Below, in pieces: positions 17,220 to 25,846 of a stretch of 64,000 nt of DNA (its first letter is position 1; each line of letters starts with the position of its first letter). The stretch lies in assembly GCA_947474365.1 (NCBI GenBank), contig CANJIU010000021.1:43806-107805 (forward strand). Direction: 5' to 3'. The translations under genes and the position numbers were made by a program. Below the pieces are notes generated by a model. It was not told the origin of the DNA. It saw nothing but the letters and a program-made list of their open reading frames with translations, and did not search any database. Source of the DNA: Opitutia bacterium. GTDB taxonomy: Bacteria > Verrucomicrobiota > Verrucomicrobiia > Opitutales > Opitutaceae.

Positions 17220-19811
17220 CTACTGAGATCGCAAGGCGACGAGTGGATCGACACTGGCGGCGCGGCGGGCCGGGAGCCAGCAGGCGACAACGGTGGCGGC
17301 CCCGAGAACCACGGGTGCGACCGTGAAGGCGAGAGGATCGAGTGCGCCGACCTGGTAGAGCATTCCACTGATGAGTTTGCCGGTAATGACGGCCAACGCG
17401 AAGCCGAGCGCGGTGCCGAGCGCCAGCATCTGGAGACCTTCCCGCAAAATCATCAACGTGACCGCCCGCGGTTCGGCGCCGAGGGCCAGCCGGATGCCAA
17501 TCTCGCGCGTGCGCCGGGCGACACCGTAGGCCTTCACGCCGTAGACACCGACGACCGCGAGACCGAGCGCGAGGGCGCCAAAGACGGAAAACAACGTGGC
17601 GCCGGCCCGGACGATCCAGAGTGAAACATTGGCGTCGAGGTGCTGGGCGAAGGTTTGGAGCGAGAGCACCGGGAGAGCAGGATCGACTTCGCGCACGGTG
17701 CGGCGGACGAGGTCGGCGACCGTCGCCTGCTGACCGGGAGCGAAGGCGGAGAATTTGAGATGGAATGAGACGTTGCTCTGGAAACCGCGGGCGAAAGGCA
17801 CATAGAGCAACCGCCCCGTTTCCTTTTGAAAAAGCGACGTGCGGGTCGCCGGAGTGATCCCGACGATTTCCAGCGTCTCGCCGGGCTTGATGTCGCTATT
17901 CAGGTCCTCCGAGATGTTGACTCCGCCGCCACCTGCGGTTGGCGCGACGGGTGAGTTGGCCGCAGCAAACTGGATGCGCTGGCCGAGGGCGTCGCCGTCG
18001 GGCCAGAGCTTGCCCGCGAGGACCTCGTCGATGATGGCGACACCGGGGCCTCCCGGTGAAATCGCTTCAGCGGCAGTGAACGGGCGGCCGCGGAGGAGCG
18101 GCAGGCCCACCGTCCGGAAGTAATCGGCGCCAACGCTGTTGAAGTGGGTATTGTAGGCAAGTCCCTCGGCGGCGGTGGCCGGCTTGTCGTCCGGACCCGG
18201 ACGGTGGCCGGCACGCTGCACGAGTTTGTTGTGCCGGATCATTCCGAAGGGGACAGTCGAAGCGATGCTGACGCTCTCCATGCCGGGCAGGGCGGCGAGT
18301 TTGTCCTCCAGTGTGCGGTAGAGTTCGCGCGTGCGGGCCGGATCGTGGCCGCCGAGGCTCGCGTCGATTTGGAGCAGGAGGTCGCGTTCGATTTTCAAAC
18401 CGGTGTCGACCGACGCGGCTTTGGCCGCGCCACGAATGAAGAGCGCCGCTGCGGTCAGGAGCGCGAGCGAGAGTGCGATTTGGGCGACGACGAGCGGGTG
18501 GCGCGGCAGGAATTTCGATCCGCGGTGGAGGGTGTCTTCGCCAGAATTTTCCTTGAGATCGGCGAGCACGTTGGTGCGGGAGAGTTTGAGTGCTGGGCCG
18601 AGGGCGAAAGCGAGGGTGCCGAGCACGCAGAACCCAAATGTTGCGGCGAGCACGGCGGGCTGTGGGCCGCTGGGAAACGTCAGCTCCAGAGGGAGAACTC
18701 GGCCGAGTGAGGACACGAGTAAATCGGTCGACCACAGTGCGAAAATGAGTCCACCCGCGCCGCCGAGAAAGGCGAGAACCAGTCCTTCGACGAGGAGTTG
18801 GCGGACGATGCGGGCGCGGCTGCCCCCGAGGGCAAGGCGGATGGCGATTTCCTTGCGACGGGCGGTGCCGCGCGCGAGGAGCATGTTGGCGAGGTTGAGG
18901 CACGCGACGAGGAGCACGACGGCGGCCATGCCGAGGAGGAGCGTGCCCAGCATCGCGACGTCGCTTTCTTCGGTGGGACTGTCGCTGGTCGAAAAACGGG
19001 CGACCCGGGTGAGCTGGAAGGTCTGGTCCTTTTGTTCGATGGGAAATGCCTGCTCAAGATTGTCGGACAGCGTCTTCATCGCCGGTTCCGCGCTCGCGGC
19101 GGTGAGTCCCGGCTTGAGTCGGCCGAGCACGAGGAGCTGACGGCCGGCGCGGGAGCCGAGGGTGGTGTGGTTGGCGGTTTCGAAATCATTCGCGACCTGA
19201 TCGTACACGCCGAGCGGCAGCCAGATTTCCGAGGTGAATAGGCTCATCGTGCCTGTGAATCCCTCGGGCATGATGCCGACGATGGTGAACGGGCGGGCAT
19301 TGACGAAGAGGGTTGAGCCAACCAACGCCGGATCGAGGTGGCGTTTTTTCCAGAAACCGTAGCTCACGATGGCCACGGGCGTGGCGCGGCCCGGCGTCTC
19401 TTCCTCGGGAAGAAAGGCGCGGCCGCGGGCGGGGGCGACTCCCAGTACCGAAAAATAATTGGAGCTCACGAGTGCGGCGAAGGCTCGATGGACGTTGGCC
19501 TTCTCGCCCAGGCCGACGATTCCGAGATTGTGCGCGAGCGTGTCGGTGAAGACGGAGTTCTTCTCCCGGATGTCGCGATAGGTCGGATAGGAAAAGCCGC
19601 GAAAGGTCTTCGGGTTCCGCTTGTCCTGCGAGAACACCTGCACGAGTTCGGCCGGGTGGGAATAAGATGGAGGCGCGAAGAGCAGGGCGTTGACCAGGCT
19701 GAAAACGGCCGAATTGGCGCCGATGCCGAGCGCGAGCACGATGACGGCAGCGGTGGTGAATCCCGGGGCCTTGGCGAGCACGCGCAGGGCGATTTTGAGA
19801 TCGGATAACAT
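17220..19811 (-). CDS. ADOP-family MacB-like ABC permease (first of operon)
   Basis: An 863-residue duplicated permease starting MLSDLKIALRVLAKAPGFTT. The first membrane helix is AAVIVLALGIGANSAVFSLVNALL, a MacB core domain spans about 50-240, the mid-protein three-helix block begins around 290, and the final block ends at PARRAASVDPLVALRSQ. It directly follows the ATPase gene (54 bp), the classic MacB half-pair arrangement. Inner membrane. The start at 19811 is preferred; an in-frame start 18 codons upstream adds residues without family match. Confidence 0.92.
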   Translation of the reverse strand: MLSDLKIALRVLAKAPGFTTAAVIVLALGIGANSAVFSLVNALLFAPPSYSHPAELVQVFSQDKRNPKTFRGFSYPTYRDIREKNSVFTDTLAHNLGIVGLGEKANVHRAFAALVSSNYFSVLGVAPARGRAFLPEEETPGRATPVAIVSYGFWKKRHLDPALVGSTLFVNARPFTIVGIMPEGFTGTMSLFTSEIWLPLGVYDQVANDFETANHTTLGSRAGRQLLVLGRLKPGLTAASAEPAMKTLSDNLEQAFPIEQKDQTFQLTRVARFSTSDSPTEESDVAMLGTLLLGMAAVVLLVACLNLANMLLARGTARRKEIAIRLALGGSRARIVRQLLVEGLVLAFLGGAGGLIFALWSTDLLVSSLGRVLPLELTFPSGPQPAVLAATFGFCVLGTLAFALGPALKLSRTNVLADLKENSGEDTLHRGSKFLPRHPLVVAQIALSLALLTAAALFIRGAAKAASVDTGLKIERDLLLQIDASLGGHDPARTRELYRTLEDKLAALPGMESVSIASTVPFGMIRHNKLVQRAGHRPGPDDKPATAAEGLAYNTHFNSVGADYFRTVGLPLLRGRPFTAAEAISPGGPGVAIIDEVLAGKLWPDGDALGQRIQFAAANSPVAPTAGGGGVNISEDLNSDIKPGETLEIVGITPATRTSLFQKETGRLLYVPFARGFQSNVSFHLKFSAFAPGQQATVADLVRRTVREVDPALPVLSLQTFAQHLDANVSLWIVRAGATLFSVFGALALGLAVVGVYGVKAYGVARRTREIGIRLALGAEPRAVTLMILREGLQMLALGTALGFALAVITGKLISGMLYQVGALDPLAFTVAPVVLGAATVVACWLPARRAASVDPLVALRSQ

Positions 19812-19865
19812 GGGGAAAATGGTTGAAAACAACGGGCGACCGATCACCCGCCGCATCTGCGCCAC

Positions 19866-20567
19866 TCACCGCGTTGGATCACTTTCGACCTGCTCCTGCA
19901 CCACGCGTCCGTCAAAGATGTGGATGGTGCGATCGGCGTGGCGGGCGAAACGGGCGTCGTGGGTGACCATCACGATCGTGGCGCCGCCCTTGTGCAGTTC
20001 GGCGAGGAGCTGCATCACGGAGTCGCCATTTTTCGAGTCGAGGTTGCCGGTGGGCTCGTCGGCGAGGAGCACGGCGGGCTGGCCGGCGAGGGCGCGGGCG
20101 ACGGCGACGCGTTGTTGCTGTCCGCCGGAGAGCTGGGACGGCAAATGCCGGGCGCGGTGGCCCATGCCGACCTTTTCCAGCGCCGCGGTGACGGCGGCCT
20201 TGCGCTCGCCGGCGGGCATGCCGCGGTAGGTGAGGGGGAGCTCGACGTTTTCGTAGACGTTCAGATCGCCGATGAGGTTGAACGATTGGAAAATGAAACC
20301 GATCTCGCGGTTGCGGATGCGCGCCCGCTCCGGGAGCGAGAGGCCCTGCACCGGCCAACCGTTCAGCGTATATGTGCCGTCGGTCGGTGAATCGAGGAGG
20401 CCGAGGATGGAAAGCAACGTGGACTTGCCGCAACCCGAAGGGCCGGCGATGGCGACGTATTCGCCCTGGCGAATGTCGAGGTGGATGCCGGAGAGGGCGT
20501 GCGTTTCCACTTCGTCGGTGAGGAAGACTTTGGTGACGCCGTCGAGTTTGATGAGGGAAGTGGACAT
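19866..20567 (-). CDS. ABC transporter ATP-binding protein (MacB/LolD-type)
   Basis: A 233-residue nucleotide-binding subunit with intact Walker A (GPSGCGKST, about 40-48), Q-loop (FIFQSFNLIGDL), signature (LSGGQQQRV), Walker B ([13 protein letters not shown]) and H-loop (VMVTHD). The FQSFNL segment and EPTGNLDS are hallmarks of the MacB/LolD/FtsE class. It is the only ATPase in an operon with three permeases, so it probably serves more than one of them. The gene lies between the adaptor and the first permease. Confidence 0.94.
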   Translation of the reverse strand: MSTSLIKLDGVTKVFLTDEVETHALSGIHLDIRQGEYVAIAGPSGCGKSTLLSILGLLDSPTDGTYTLNGWPVQGLSLPERARIRNREIGFIFQSFNLIGDLNVYENVELPLTYRGMPAGERKAAVTAALEKVGMGHRARHLPSQLSGGQQQRVAVARALAGQPAVLLADEPTGNLDSKNGDSVMQLLAELHKGGATIVMVTHDARFARHADRTIHIFDGRVVQEQVESDPTR

Positions 20568-20612
20568 GGGATTGGGACGTGGAATTAGGGGAAGTGAGGC
20601 CGGGCGAAGCGA

Positions 20613-20684
20613 TCAGCGCTCGTCCGCGGTGTCGTGGGCGACAAAGGTGACGAGCAGGGTGAGGACGACGATAAGGGTGATCAT
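20613..20684 (-). CDS. Possible 23-residue membrane peptide
   Basis: A short frame (MITLIVVLTLLVTFVAHDTADER) lies in the 178-bp gap between the adaptor and ATPase genes. It is one hydrophobic helix followed by a charged tail, the pattern of small regulatory membrane peptides. No good Shine-Dalgarno precedes the ATG. In GC-rich DNA such a frame can arise by chance, so the call is weak. Confidence 0.3.
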   Translation of the reverse strand: MITLIVVLTLLVTFVAHDTADER

Positions 20685-20745
20685 GGTGAAGGACAGACCA
20701 ACACGGTGAAGCGGTGAAAAGTTACGGCTGAACCTCGGGGAAATT

Positions 20746-21999
20746 TCAGTTCAGCTTGATCCGGTCGTTGGTGTCCCACTGCGACATGTCGGAGAGGATC
20801 ACGCGGTCGCCGGGCCGGAGGCCGTCGACGATTTCGATCGTATTGACCGAACTGCGACCGAGCTTCACCGGAATGCGGGTGGCGTACCGGCCCTCGGGAT
20901 CAATTTTGAAGATGCCGACAGTACTGCGTTCCTGGCCGAAGGCGGGACGGCCGACGAACACCACTTCGGTCAGGCGCTCCAATTCAATCGTCCCATCGAC
21001 GGAAAGATCGGGCCGCGCGCCCTTCGGGAGATCGCCGGGGATTAGCACATCGACGGTGACCGTGCCGTTCTGTACCGACGGGTCGATGCGGCCGACCTTG
21101 CCTTCGACGACGCCGTTGCGGGTGTCGACGGTTGCGAGCTGGCCAATCTGGATGTCCTTGGCCTGGGTTTCTGCGACCCGAATCTCGGCCTTGAGACGGG
21201 CGGGATCGGCCACGCGGGCGAGGTTCTGGCCCGGATTGATTTGCGAGCCGACCTCGACCGGCAGGAGCTGTAGGACGCCGTTCATGCCGGCGCGGACGGC
21301 GAGCGCATCCAGTTCGTCTCGACGCAGGCGGGCGTTGGAGCGGTAGCGGTCGACCTCGGCCTGTTTCACGGCGAGCTGGGGTTCGATCGTGTCCTTCGCG
21401 AACTGGAAGCGCTTTTGCTCGATCGTGTGGCGGGTGGCCGCCTGCTCGGCGCGGACATTGGAGAGATCGAGGTCGAGCTTCGAAACGAGGCCATCCTTGT
21501 ACAGCTGTTCGTTCACGGCGGAGCTGAGTTTGGTCTGCTCATAGTCGGCGCGGGCGGAGGCGGCGAGCGACTCGGCCTGCAGGACGCCGCTCTGCACCGT
21601 GACACGCAGGTTGGCCAGTTCGGCCTCGGCCGCTCGGAGCTGGGAATCGGCATCGGCGGCCCGCTGTTCCACGTCGGGATTTGCCAGCATGAGGATGAGG
21701 CTGTCTGGGGTGACGAGGGCGCCGGGCCGGAGAATGATCTTGTCGACGCGGCCCTGGGTGCGGGCGGCGATCCAGCGGATTTCCTCCGGCACGAGAGTGC
21801 CGAGGCCGCGGACCTGGCGGAGCATCTGGCCCTTTTTTACAGTGTCGATCCAGACGAGGTTGCGCTCGACGGTCGGCGCGGCGGGTTTCAGGCGGGCAAG
21901 GGCGAACGTGATCCCGATCAACACGAGGACGGCGCCAAATCCGTAGGTGAGGCGCTTCTTTTGTTTGGCTTTGGTGAGATCAGGGCGGGCGATGTCCAT
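20746..21999 (-). CDS. MacA/HlyD-like periplasmic adaptor (membrane fusion protein)
   Basis: A 417-residue protein with a short cytoplasmic start, one anchor helix (GFGAVLVLIGITFALARL, about 20-37), a lipoyl half-motif (GRVDKIILRPGALVTPDSLI), a long coiled-coil hairpin (about 105-225), then the second lipoyl and beta-barrel parts (GVLQLLPVEVGSQINPGQNL). It links an inner-membrane permease to a TolC duct. It is first gene of the efflux operon. The sigma-54 promoter at 22017-22031 places the transcript start only a few bases before this ATG, so the message is nearly leaderless; no Shine-Dalgarno is seen. Confidence 0.92.
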   Translation of the reverse strand: MDIARPDLTKAKQKKRLTYGFGAVLVLIGITFALARLKPAAPTVERNLVWIDTVKKGQMLRQVRGLGTLVPEEIRWIAARTQGRVDKIILRPGALVTPDSLILMLANPDVEQRAADADSQLRAAEAELANLRVTVQSGVLQAESLAASARADYEQTKLSSAVNEQLYKDGLVSKLDLDLSNVRAEQAATRHTIEQKRFQFAKDTIEPQLAVKQAEVDRYRSNARLRRDELDALAVRAGMNGVLQLLPVEVGSQINPGQNLARVADPARLKAEIRVAETQAKDIQIGQLATVDTRNGVVEGKVGRIDPSVQNGTVTVDVLIPGDLPKGARPDLSVDGTIELERLTEVVFVGRPAFGQERSTVGIFKIDPEGRYATRIPVKLGRSSVNTIEIVDGLRPGDRVILSDMSQWDTNDRIKLN

Positions 22000-22016
22000 G
22001 TTTGGAACACCCGGAT

Positions 22017-22032
22017 TGCAACGCCTGTGCCC
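22017..22032 (-). promoter_or_regulatory. Sigma-54 promoter for the adaptor-ATPase-permease operon
   Basis: The minus strand reads GGCAC-AGGCG-TTGCA, a full match to the -24/-12 consensus with N5 spacing. The -12 element ends 17 bases before the adaptor ATG. The palindromic site centred at 22138 lies 107 bp upstream. Confidence 0.78.
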
Positions 22033-22130
22033 GCCGCCGCCGATGGCGGTTAAATTGCTGGCAGGGAGAAGGAAGAAATTTTCAACTGCGTGCCGGGCTG
22101 TTGAGCGCGAGTCGCTGCTGGGATCACGAC

Positions 22131-22146
22131 GTCCCGAAAATGGGAT
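22131..22146. promoter_or_regulatory. Palindromic activator site 2
   Basis: Reads GTCCCGAAAATGGGAT, an imperfect copy of the palindrome at 7871-7886 with the same 10-base offset between TCCC and GGGA. It lies just past the end of the kinase gene and 107 bp upstream of the adaptor-operon sigma-54 promoter. Confidence 0.65.
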
Positions 22147-22152
22147 GTTGGT

Positions 22153-23502
22153 TCACCCCGGCAACCGCAGCGTCGCGATGCAGCCGCTGCCGTGGTCGCG
22201 GCCGGTGAGGGTGAGCGTGCCGCCGTGGCTCTCGGCGATTTGGCGGCAGAGGACCAGCCCGATGCCGCTGCCCTCGGGCTTGGTGGTGAAAAAAGGAACG
22301 AACAGGTTTGTCGCCTGCGCGATGCCGGGTCCGTCGTCTTCGACCAGCAGCTCGACGCCGCCGGTCACTTTGCGCCAGTGCAGGCGCACGGCGGCGTCGC
22401 TTCCCCCATTGGCGCGCTGTTCAAGTGCCGCTTCGACGGCGTTCTTCACCAGGTTGATCACGAGCTGCTCAATTTGCGCGGCGTCGCACGCGATGGTGAG
22501 GTCAGGACTTTCGCCGAGGGCGACGGGCAGGCGGGACTCGAGTGCGATGACGCGTTGGATCAGCGGGCGCAATTCGCAGGGGGCGAGGACCGGTTGGGGC
22601 AGCCGAGCGAGCCGGGCGTAGGCCTGCATGAAGCGCGCGAGACTGTCAGCCCGGGTGCCAATAATATCCAGCCCGTTCCGCATGTCCTCCTCCCAATCGG
22701 CGGCGCGCCGCGGATTCCGCAGGAGTGCTCCGAGGCTGCCGGCGATGGACTTGATCGGGGCGAGCGAATTGTTCAGCTCGTGGCCGAGCACGCGGACGAT
22801 GCGTTGCCAGGCCTGCAGTTCCTCCTCGCGCAGCGTCCGGCTCAGATCGGCGATCACGACGAGCTGGTGCGGACGTCCGCCCTCGCGGAATTCGCTCCGG
22901 CGCATGCCCCAGCGCCCGGTGCCGCCGGGAAAGCTGAGGTTGAGCAGGCGTCCAGGCGCGCCTTCCAGGCATTCGGCCAGGCCAATGTCCGTCGCGTCGC
23001 GACCGAGCAGGCGCTCGGCCGGTTTGCCGAGCAGGATCTGCGCGGCGTGATTGGCGAGCCGGAGCTTGCGCTCACTGTCGAAGGCGAAGATCGCGATGTT
23101 GATTTCCTCCATCACGGTCCGGAGCAGGGCCGTCGCCTCCAGCGCGCTGAGCCGTTGGTCCTGCAGCGTCCGGCTGAGCAGATTGATCTCGGCCATGACG
23201 TCGCCGAGCGGTTCGTCGCGCCGGGCACCGCGGGCGCGGATGGCGAAGTCACCCTCGCGCAAAGCGGACAGCAAATTGGCCATCGTGTGCAATGGGCGGA
23301 TGACGTGTCCTTGTACCGAGAAGGCGAAACCAAGCCAGAATCCACCGATAACCACAGTCAGGGTCCATTGCACCTTGCTGGTCACGTCGCCAACAATCCA
23401 GAGAAACCAGAGCGACACGATCACCGCCGGCAGACCGGCGAGGAGGGCGTAGAGCAGGACGATCCGATCGTGCGGGAGTTTTTTGCGCGGAGGCGGCGCC
23501 AT
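22153..23502 (-). CDS. NtrY-like sensor histidine kinase
   Basis: A 449-residue kinase with two membrane helices (about 13-37 and 46-66) and little periplasmic sequence between them, then a HAMP-like linker and a PAS domain (about 125-205; IAIFAFDSERKLRLANHAA). The phosphoacceptor box RVLGHELNNSLAPIKSI (His at about 240), the N-box (INLVKNAVEAA) and glycine boxes (DDGPGI, GSGIGLVLC) are all intact. The tiny sensor loop suggests it reads membrane state or a partner protein rather than a soluble periplasmic ligand. It follows the response-regulator gene by 62 bp and should be its cognate kinase. Confidence 0.92.
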   Translation of the reverse strand: MAPPPRKKLPHDRIVLLYALLAGLPAVIVSLWFLWIVGDVTSKVQWTLTVVIGGFWLGFAFSVQGHVIRPLHTMANLLSALREGDFAIRARGARRDEPLGDVMAEINLLSRTLQDQRLSALEATALLRTVMEEINIAIFAFDSERKLRLANHAAQILLGKPAERLLGRDATDIGLAECLEGAPGRLLNLSFPGGTGRWGMRRSEFREGGRPHQLVVIADLSRTLREEELQAWQRIVRVLGHELNNSLAPIKSIAGSLGALLRNPRRAADWEEDMRNGLDIIGTRADSLARFMQAYARLARLPQPVLAPCELRPLIQRVIALESRLPVALGESPDLTIACDAAQIEQLVINLVKNAVEAALEQRANGGSDAAVRLHWRKVTGGVELLVEDDGPGIAQATNLFVPFFTTKPEGSGIGLVLCRQIAESHGGTLTLTGRDHGSGCIATLRLPG

Positions 23503-23564
23503 CGGGGCAGGCGTAGGCTTGAAACGAATTGCCTACCGCCTGTCCGCATTTTTCGGACGGTGGC

Positions 23565-24932
23565 TCACAATCCGTATTTCTCCAGTCTCCGATAAAACGC
23601 GCTGCGGCTCAGGCCGAGTTCCTCGGCGGCCTGGCGGGCGTTCCCATCGCAGCGGGCGAGGGTTTTTTTGATCAAAAACGCCTCAACCTCCTCGATGCTC
23701 ATCTCCTCGAGCCTCGGTGTGGCGGAGGTGGCGTTGAGTCCGAGCTCGGGCGCGTGAATTACCTTGGTGGATGCCATGAGCACCCCGCGCTCGATGGCGT
23801 GATCGAGTTCGCGGACGTTGCCGGGCCAGGAATGTTCCCGCATCGCTCGAATCGCGCCTTCGTCAAACCCCGTGATCGCCTTGCGGTAGCGCGTGACGTG
23901 CTGCTTCAGGAAATGCTGCGCCAGCAGCTCGATGTCCTCCCGTCGCTCGCGCAGTGGCGGCAAGTGCAGCTGAATCGTGTTGAGGCGGAACAGCAGGTCC
24001 TGGCGAAATTTGCCCGCTGCGACGTCCGCTCCGAGATCGGCGTTGGTGGCGGAGATGAGACGGACGTTGACGCGATGGGTGCGGGACGAACCGACCCGTT
24101 CAAACTCCCCGGTCTCAATCGTGCGCAGCATCTTGGCCTGCTGGCTCAGCGGGATGTTGCCGATCTCGTCGAGAAACAAAGTGCCGTCGTCGGCGAGTTC
24201 GAAGCGACCGGCCCGGTCGACTTTCGCGTCGGTGAATGCGCCGCGCACGTGTCCGAACAATTCGCTCTCGAAAACCCCCTCGGGCAGCCCGCCCATGTTG
24301 ACGGCGATGAACGGCTTCCCGGCGCGGCTGGAAACCGCGTGCAAGGCCTGCGCGACGAGCCCCTTGCCGGTGCCGTTTTCGCCGGTGATAATGACGTTGG
24401 CGTCGGACGGGCCGACCCGCGCGATGATGTCGAGCACGGGACGCATGGCGGCGGACTGGGCGATCAACGCGGGGGCCGTCTTGCCACTGCCCCGGAGCAG
24501 TTCATTTTCCTGCTCCAGCCGGCGGAAGGCGCGCCGGGAGCTGCCCAGATCGATTTGATTGCGGACAATTGCGAGGAGTCGTGGATTGTCCCACGGCTTC
24601 GTGACGAAATCACGCGCACCCCGCCGCATCGCCTCGACGGCGACATCGACGCTGGCCCAGGCCGTCATGACCACCACGGGCAACGACGGGTCCAGCGACT
24701 GCAGTTTTTGCAGCAGGTCGAGCCCTTCCTGGCCGCTGGTGGTGTCGCGCGCGTAGTTGAGATCTATCAGGACCAGCGCGTAATCGTTGTTTTCGACCGC
24801 CTTCACCACGGCTGCCGGAGTGCGGACGGATTCGGTGACGAACCCTTCCCCCTTCAGCAGCAGCCGCAGGGCCTCGGTCACGTCCGGCTGATCGTCCGCG
24901 ACGAGGATCCGTTGCGAGGTGGCGTTGGGCAT
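23565..24932 (-). CDS. NtrC-family sigma-54-dependent response regulator
   Basis: A 455-residue regulator in three parts. A receiver domain (1-125) has acidic pocket VADDQ, phosphoacceptor Asp in LIDLNY, and Thr/Lys in MTAW and TKPW. An AAA+ sigma-54-activating domain has Walker A GENGTGKG and Walker B GTLFLDEIGN, with the sigma-54-contacting loop written GAFTDA instead of GAFTGA. A Fis-type helix-turn-helix closes the protein (GNARQAAEELGLSRSAFYRRL). The GAFTDA variant keeps the Phe-Thr pair and is found in other activators. It probably binds the three palindromes in this window. The start at 24932 gives the correct receiver opening; the frame upstream is unrelated. Confidence 0.94.
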   Translation of the reverse strand: MPNATSQRILVADDQPDVTEALRLLLKGEGFVTESVRTPAAVVKAVENNDYALVLIDLNYARDTTSGQEGLDLLQKLQSLDPSLPVVVMTAWASVDVAVEAMRRGARDFVTKPWDNPRLLAIVRNQIDLGSSRRAFRRLEQENELLRGSGKTAPALIAQSAAMRPVLDIIARVGPSDANVIITGENGTGKGLVAQALHAVSSRAGKPFIAVNMGGLPEGVFESELFGHVRGAFTDAKVDRAGRFELADDGTLFLDEIGNIPLSQQAKMLRTIETGEFERVGSSRTHRVNVRLISATNADLGADVAAGKFRQDLLFRLNTIQLHLPPLRERREDIELLAQHFLKQHVTRYRKAITGFDEGAIRAMREHSWPGNVRELDHAIERGVLMASTKVIHAPELGLNATSATPRLEEMSIEEVEAFLIKKTLARCDGNARQAAEELGLSRSAFYRRLEKYGL

Positions 24933-24981
24933 CAAGACAGTGACGGCTCCGGCCGATTTCGTGTCAAGTGGACTGCCCGCG

Positions 24982-25248
24982 TTAGGCAGCGAGGGGATGG
25001 GCTGATTTTCCCGAGTCGAGTGGCGTAAACTGCGGTCTCGCCGGTTTCCGCCGGACCGAACGGGCGCCATCGGCCATCCGGGAATAGTCGGCGAACGCCG
25101 TCAGGATGATGAGGCAGACGATGAACGCGATGAGGACGTTGAGTGGATTCAGTCCGGATGGAAGGTGGAGTCCGGCGAATTCGGCCGTGGCCGATGCCGG
25201 TAACATGGCCGCGGCGGACGTCGTGAGGAAGAGCAACGTAGTTTTCAT
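24982..25248 (-). CDS. Small exported membrane protein, first gene of the regulator cassette
   Basis: An 88-residue protein with a signal-like start (MKTTLLFLTTSAAAMLPASATA), one further hydrophobic helix (NPLNVLIAFIVCLIILTAFADY, about 35-56) and a basic tail (RSVRRKPARPQ). I do not recognise a family. It lies 49 bp upstream of the response-regulator gene and directly behind a sigma-54 promoter, so regulator and kinase are probably co-transcribed with it. By position it may be a periplasmic or membrane accessory to the kinase, in the manner of ZraP or PspB; that comparison is about arrangement only. The ATG is about 15 bases from the -12 element, so the leader is very short. Confidence 0.7.
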   Translation of the reverse strand: MKTTLLFLTTSAAAMLPASATAEFAGLHLPSGLNPLNVLIAFIVCLIILTAFADYSRMADGARSVRRKPARPQFTPLDSGKSAHPLAA

Positions 25249-25263
25249 GGTGGTTGTTCCCTT

Positions 25264-25279
25264 CGCAGTGGACGTGCCA
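25264..25279 (-). promoter_or_regulatory. Sigma-54 promoter for the small protein-regulator-kinase cassette
   Basis: The minus strand reads TGGCAC-GTCCA-CTGCG. The -24 element is perfect; the -12 element keeps the invariant GC but has C for the first T and G for the last base. The N5 spacing is correct. The palindrome centred at 25385 lies 107 bp upstream, the same distance as for the adaptor operon. Confidence 0.6.
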
Positions 25280-25377
25280 AGAATCGCCGGGTCGCATAAC
25301 CTAATTGAACGATAACGAATTGAATCCATGTGGGGATTTTGCGCCAATGAGACCGTTTCTCTTTGTGGGAAAAACGC

Positions 25378-25393
25378 TTCCCAACAATGGGAC
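25378..25393. promoter_or_regulatory. Palindromic activator site 3
   Basis: Reads TTCCCAACAATGGGAC, with the same TCCC/GGGA spacing as the sites at 7871 and 22131. A GTGGGA sequence just before it (from about 25365) forms a second, wider inverted pair with the TTCCC arm, so two regulator dimers could bind here. Confidence 0.65.
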
Positions 25394-25429
25394 GGACTGT
25401 TTTTGGACGGAAGATGCCGCCGGGCCCGC

Positions 25430-25846
25430 ACGAGGAGGACGCCGTGCCCGGCTTCGCGCGGGCGGGTGTCTTTACCGGCCGGATAGGTGTTTCTACATCA
25501 AACCCCACTTGACTGGTCGAAGGCGAACCGAAGTCTGCGTCCCACGTGTTTCGATCGAAGTTGAGTCATGTTTTTTGGTGCGTGCTCGGTGCTGGCGTCG
25601 CGCTCCGCATGGGCGGAGTTGCGCGAGGAGTCCGCGCCGAAATCAGGGCTTTGAACGTTTTGGTTTTGGCTTGGACGGGACGGACGATTTGCGGTTGCGC
25701 CGCAACGTGTTTGCCGGGATGGTCCCGCGGTTTGTGGTCGCAGATTGGCGCGAAATTAACCATGGCATCTGAATTGAGTCTTCCCACCTTCTCTCCATTT
25801 TCGCCTTCAACCTCGTCCCGATTGATCGGAGGGCGGGGCTGAAGCC
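25430..25846. other. Non-coding stretch upstream of the pilM-like gene
   Basis: I see no credible gene here on either strand. It holds a stem-loop with a CTCCGC/GCGGAG stem and 4-base loop at about 25603-25618, without a T run after it. A GGAGGGCGGGG tract a short way before the pilM ATG at 25847 could serve as ribosome binding site. The pilM promoter must lie here, but no confident -35/-10 or sigma-54 match was found. Confidence 0.4.
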
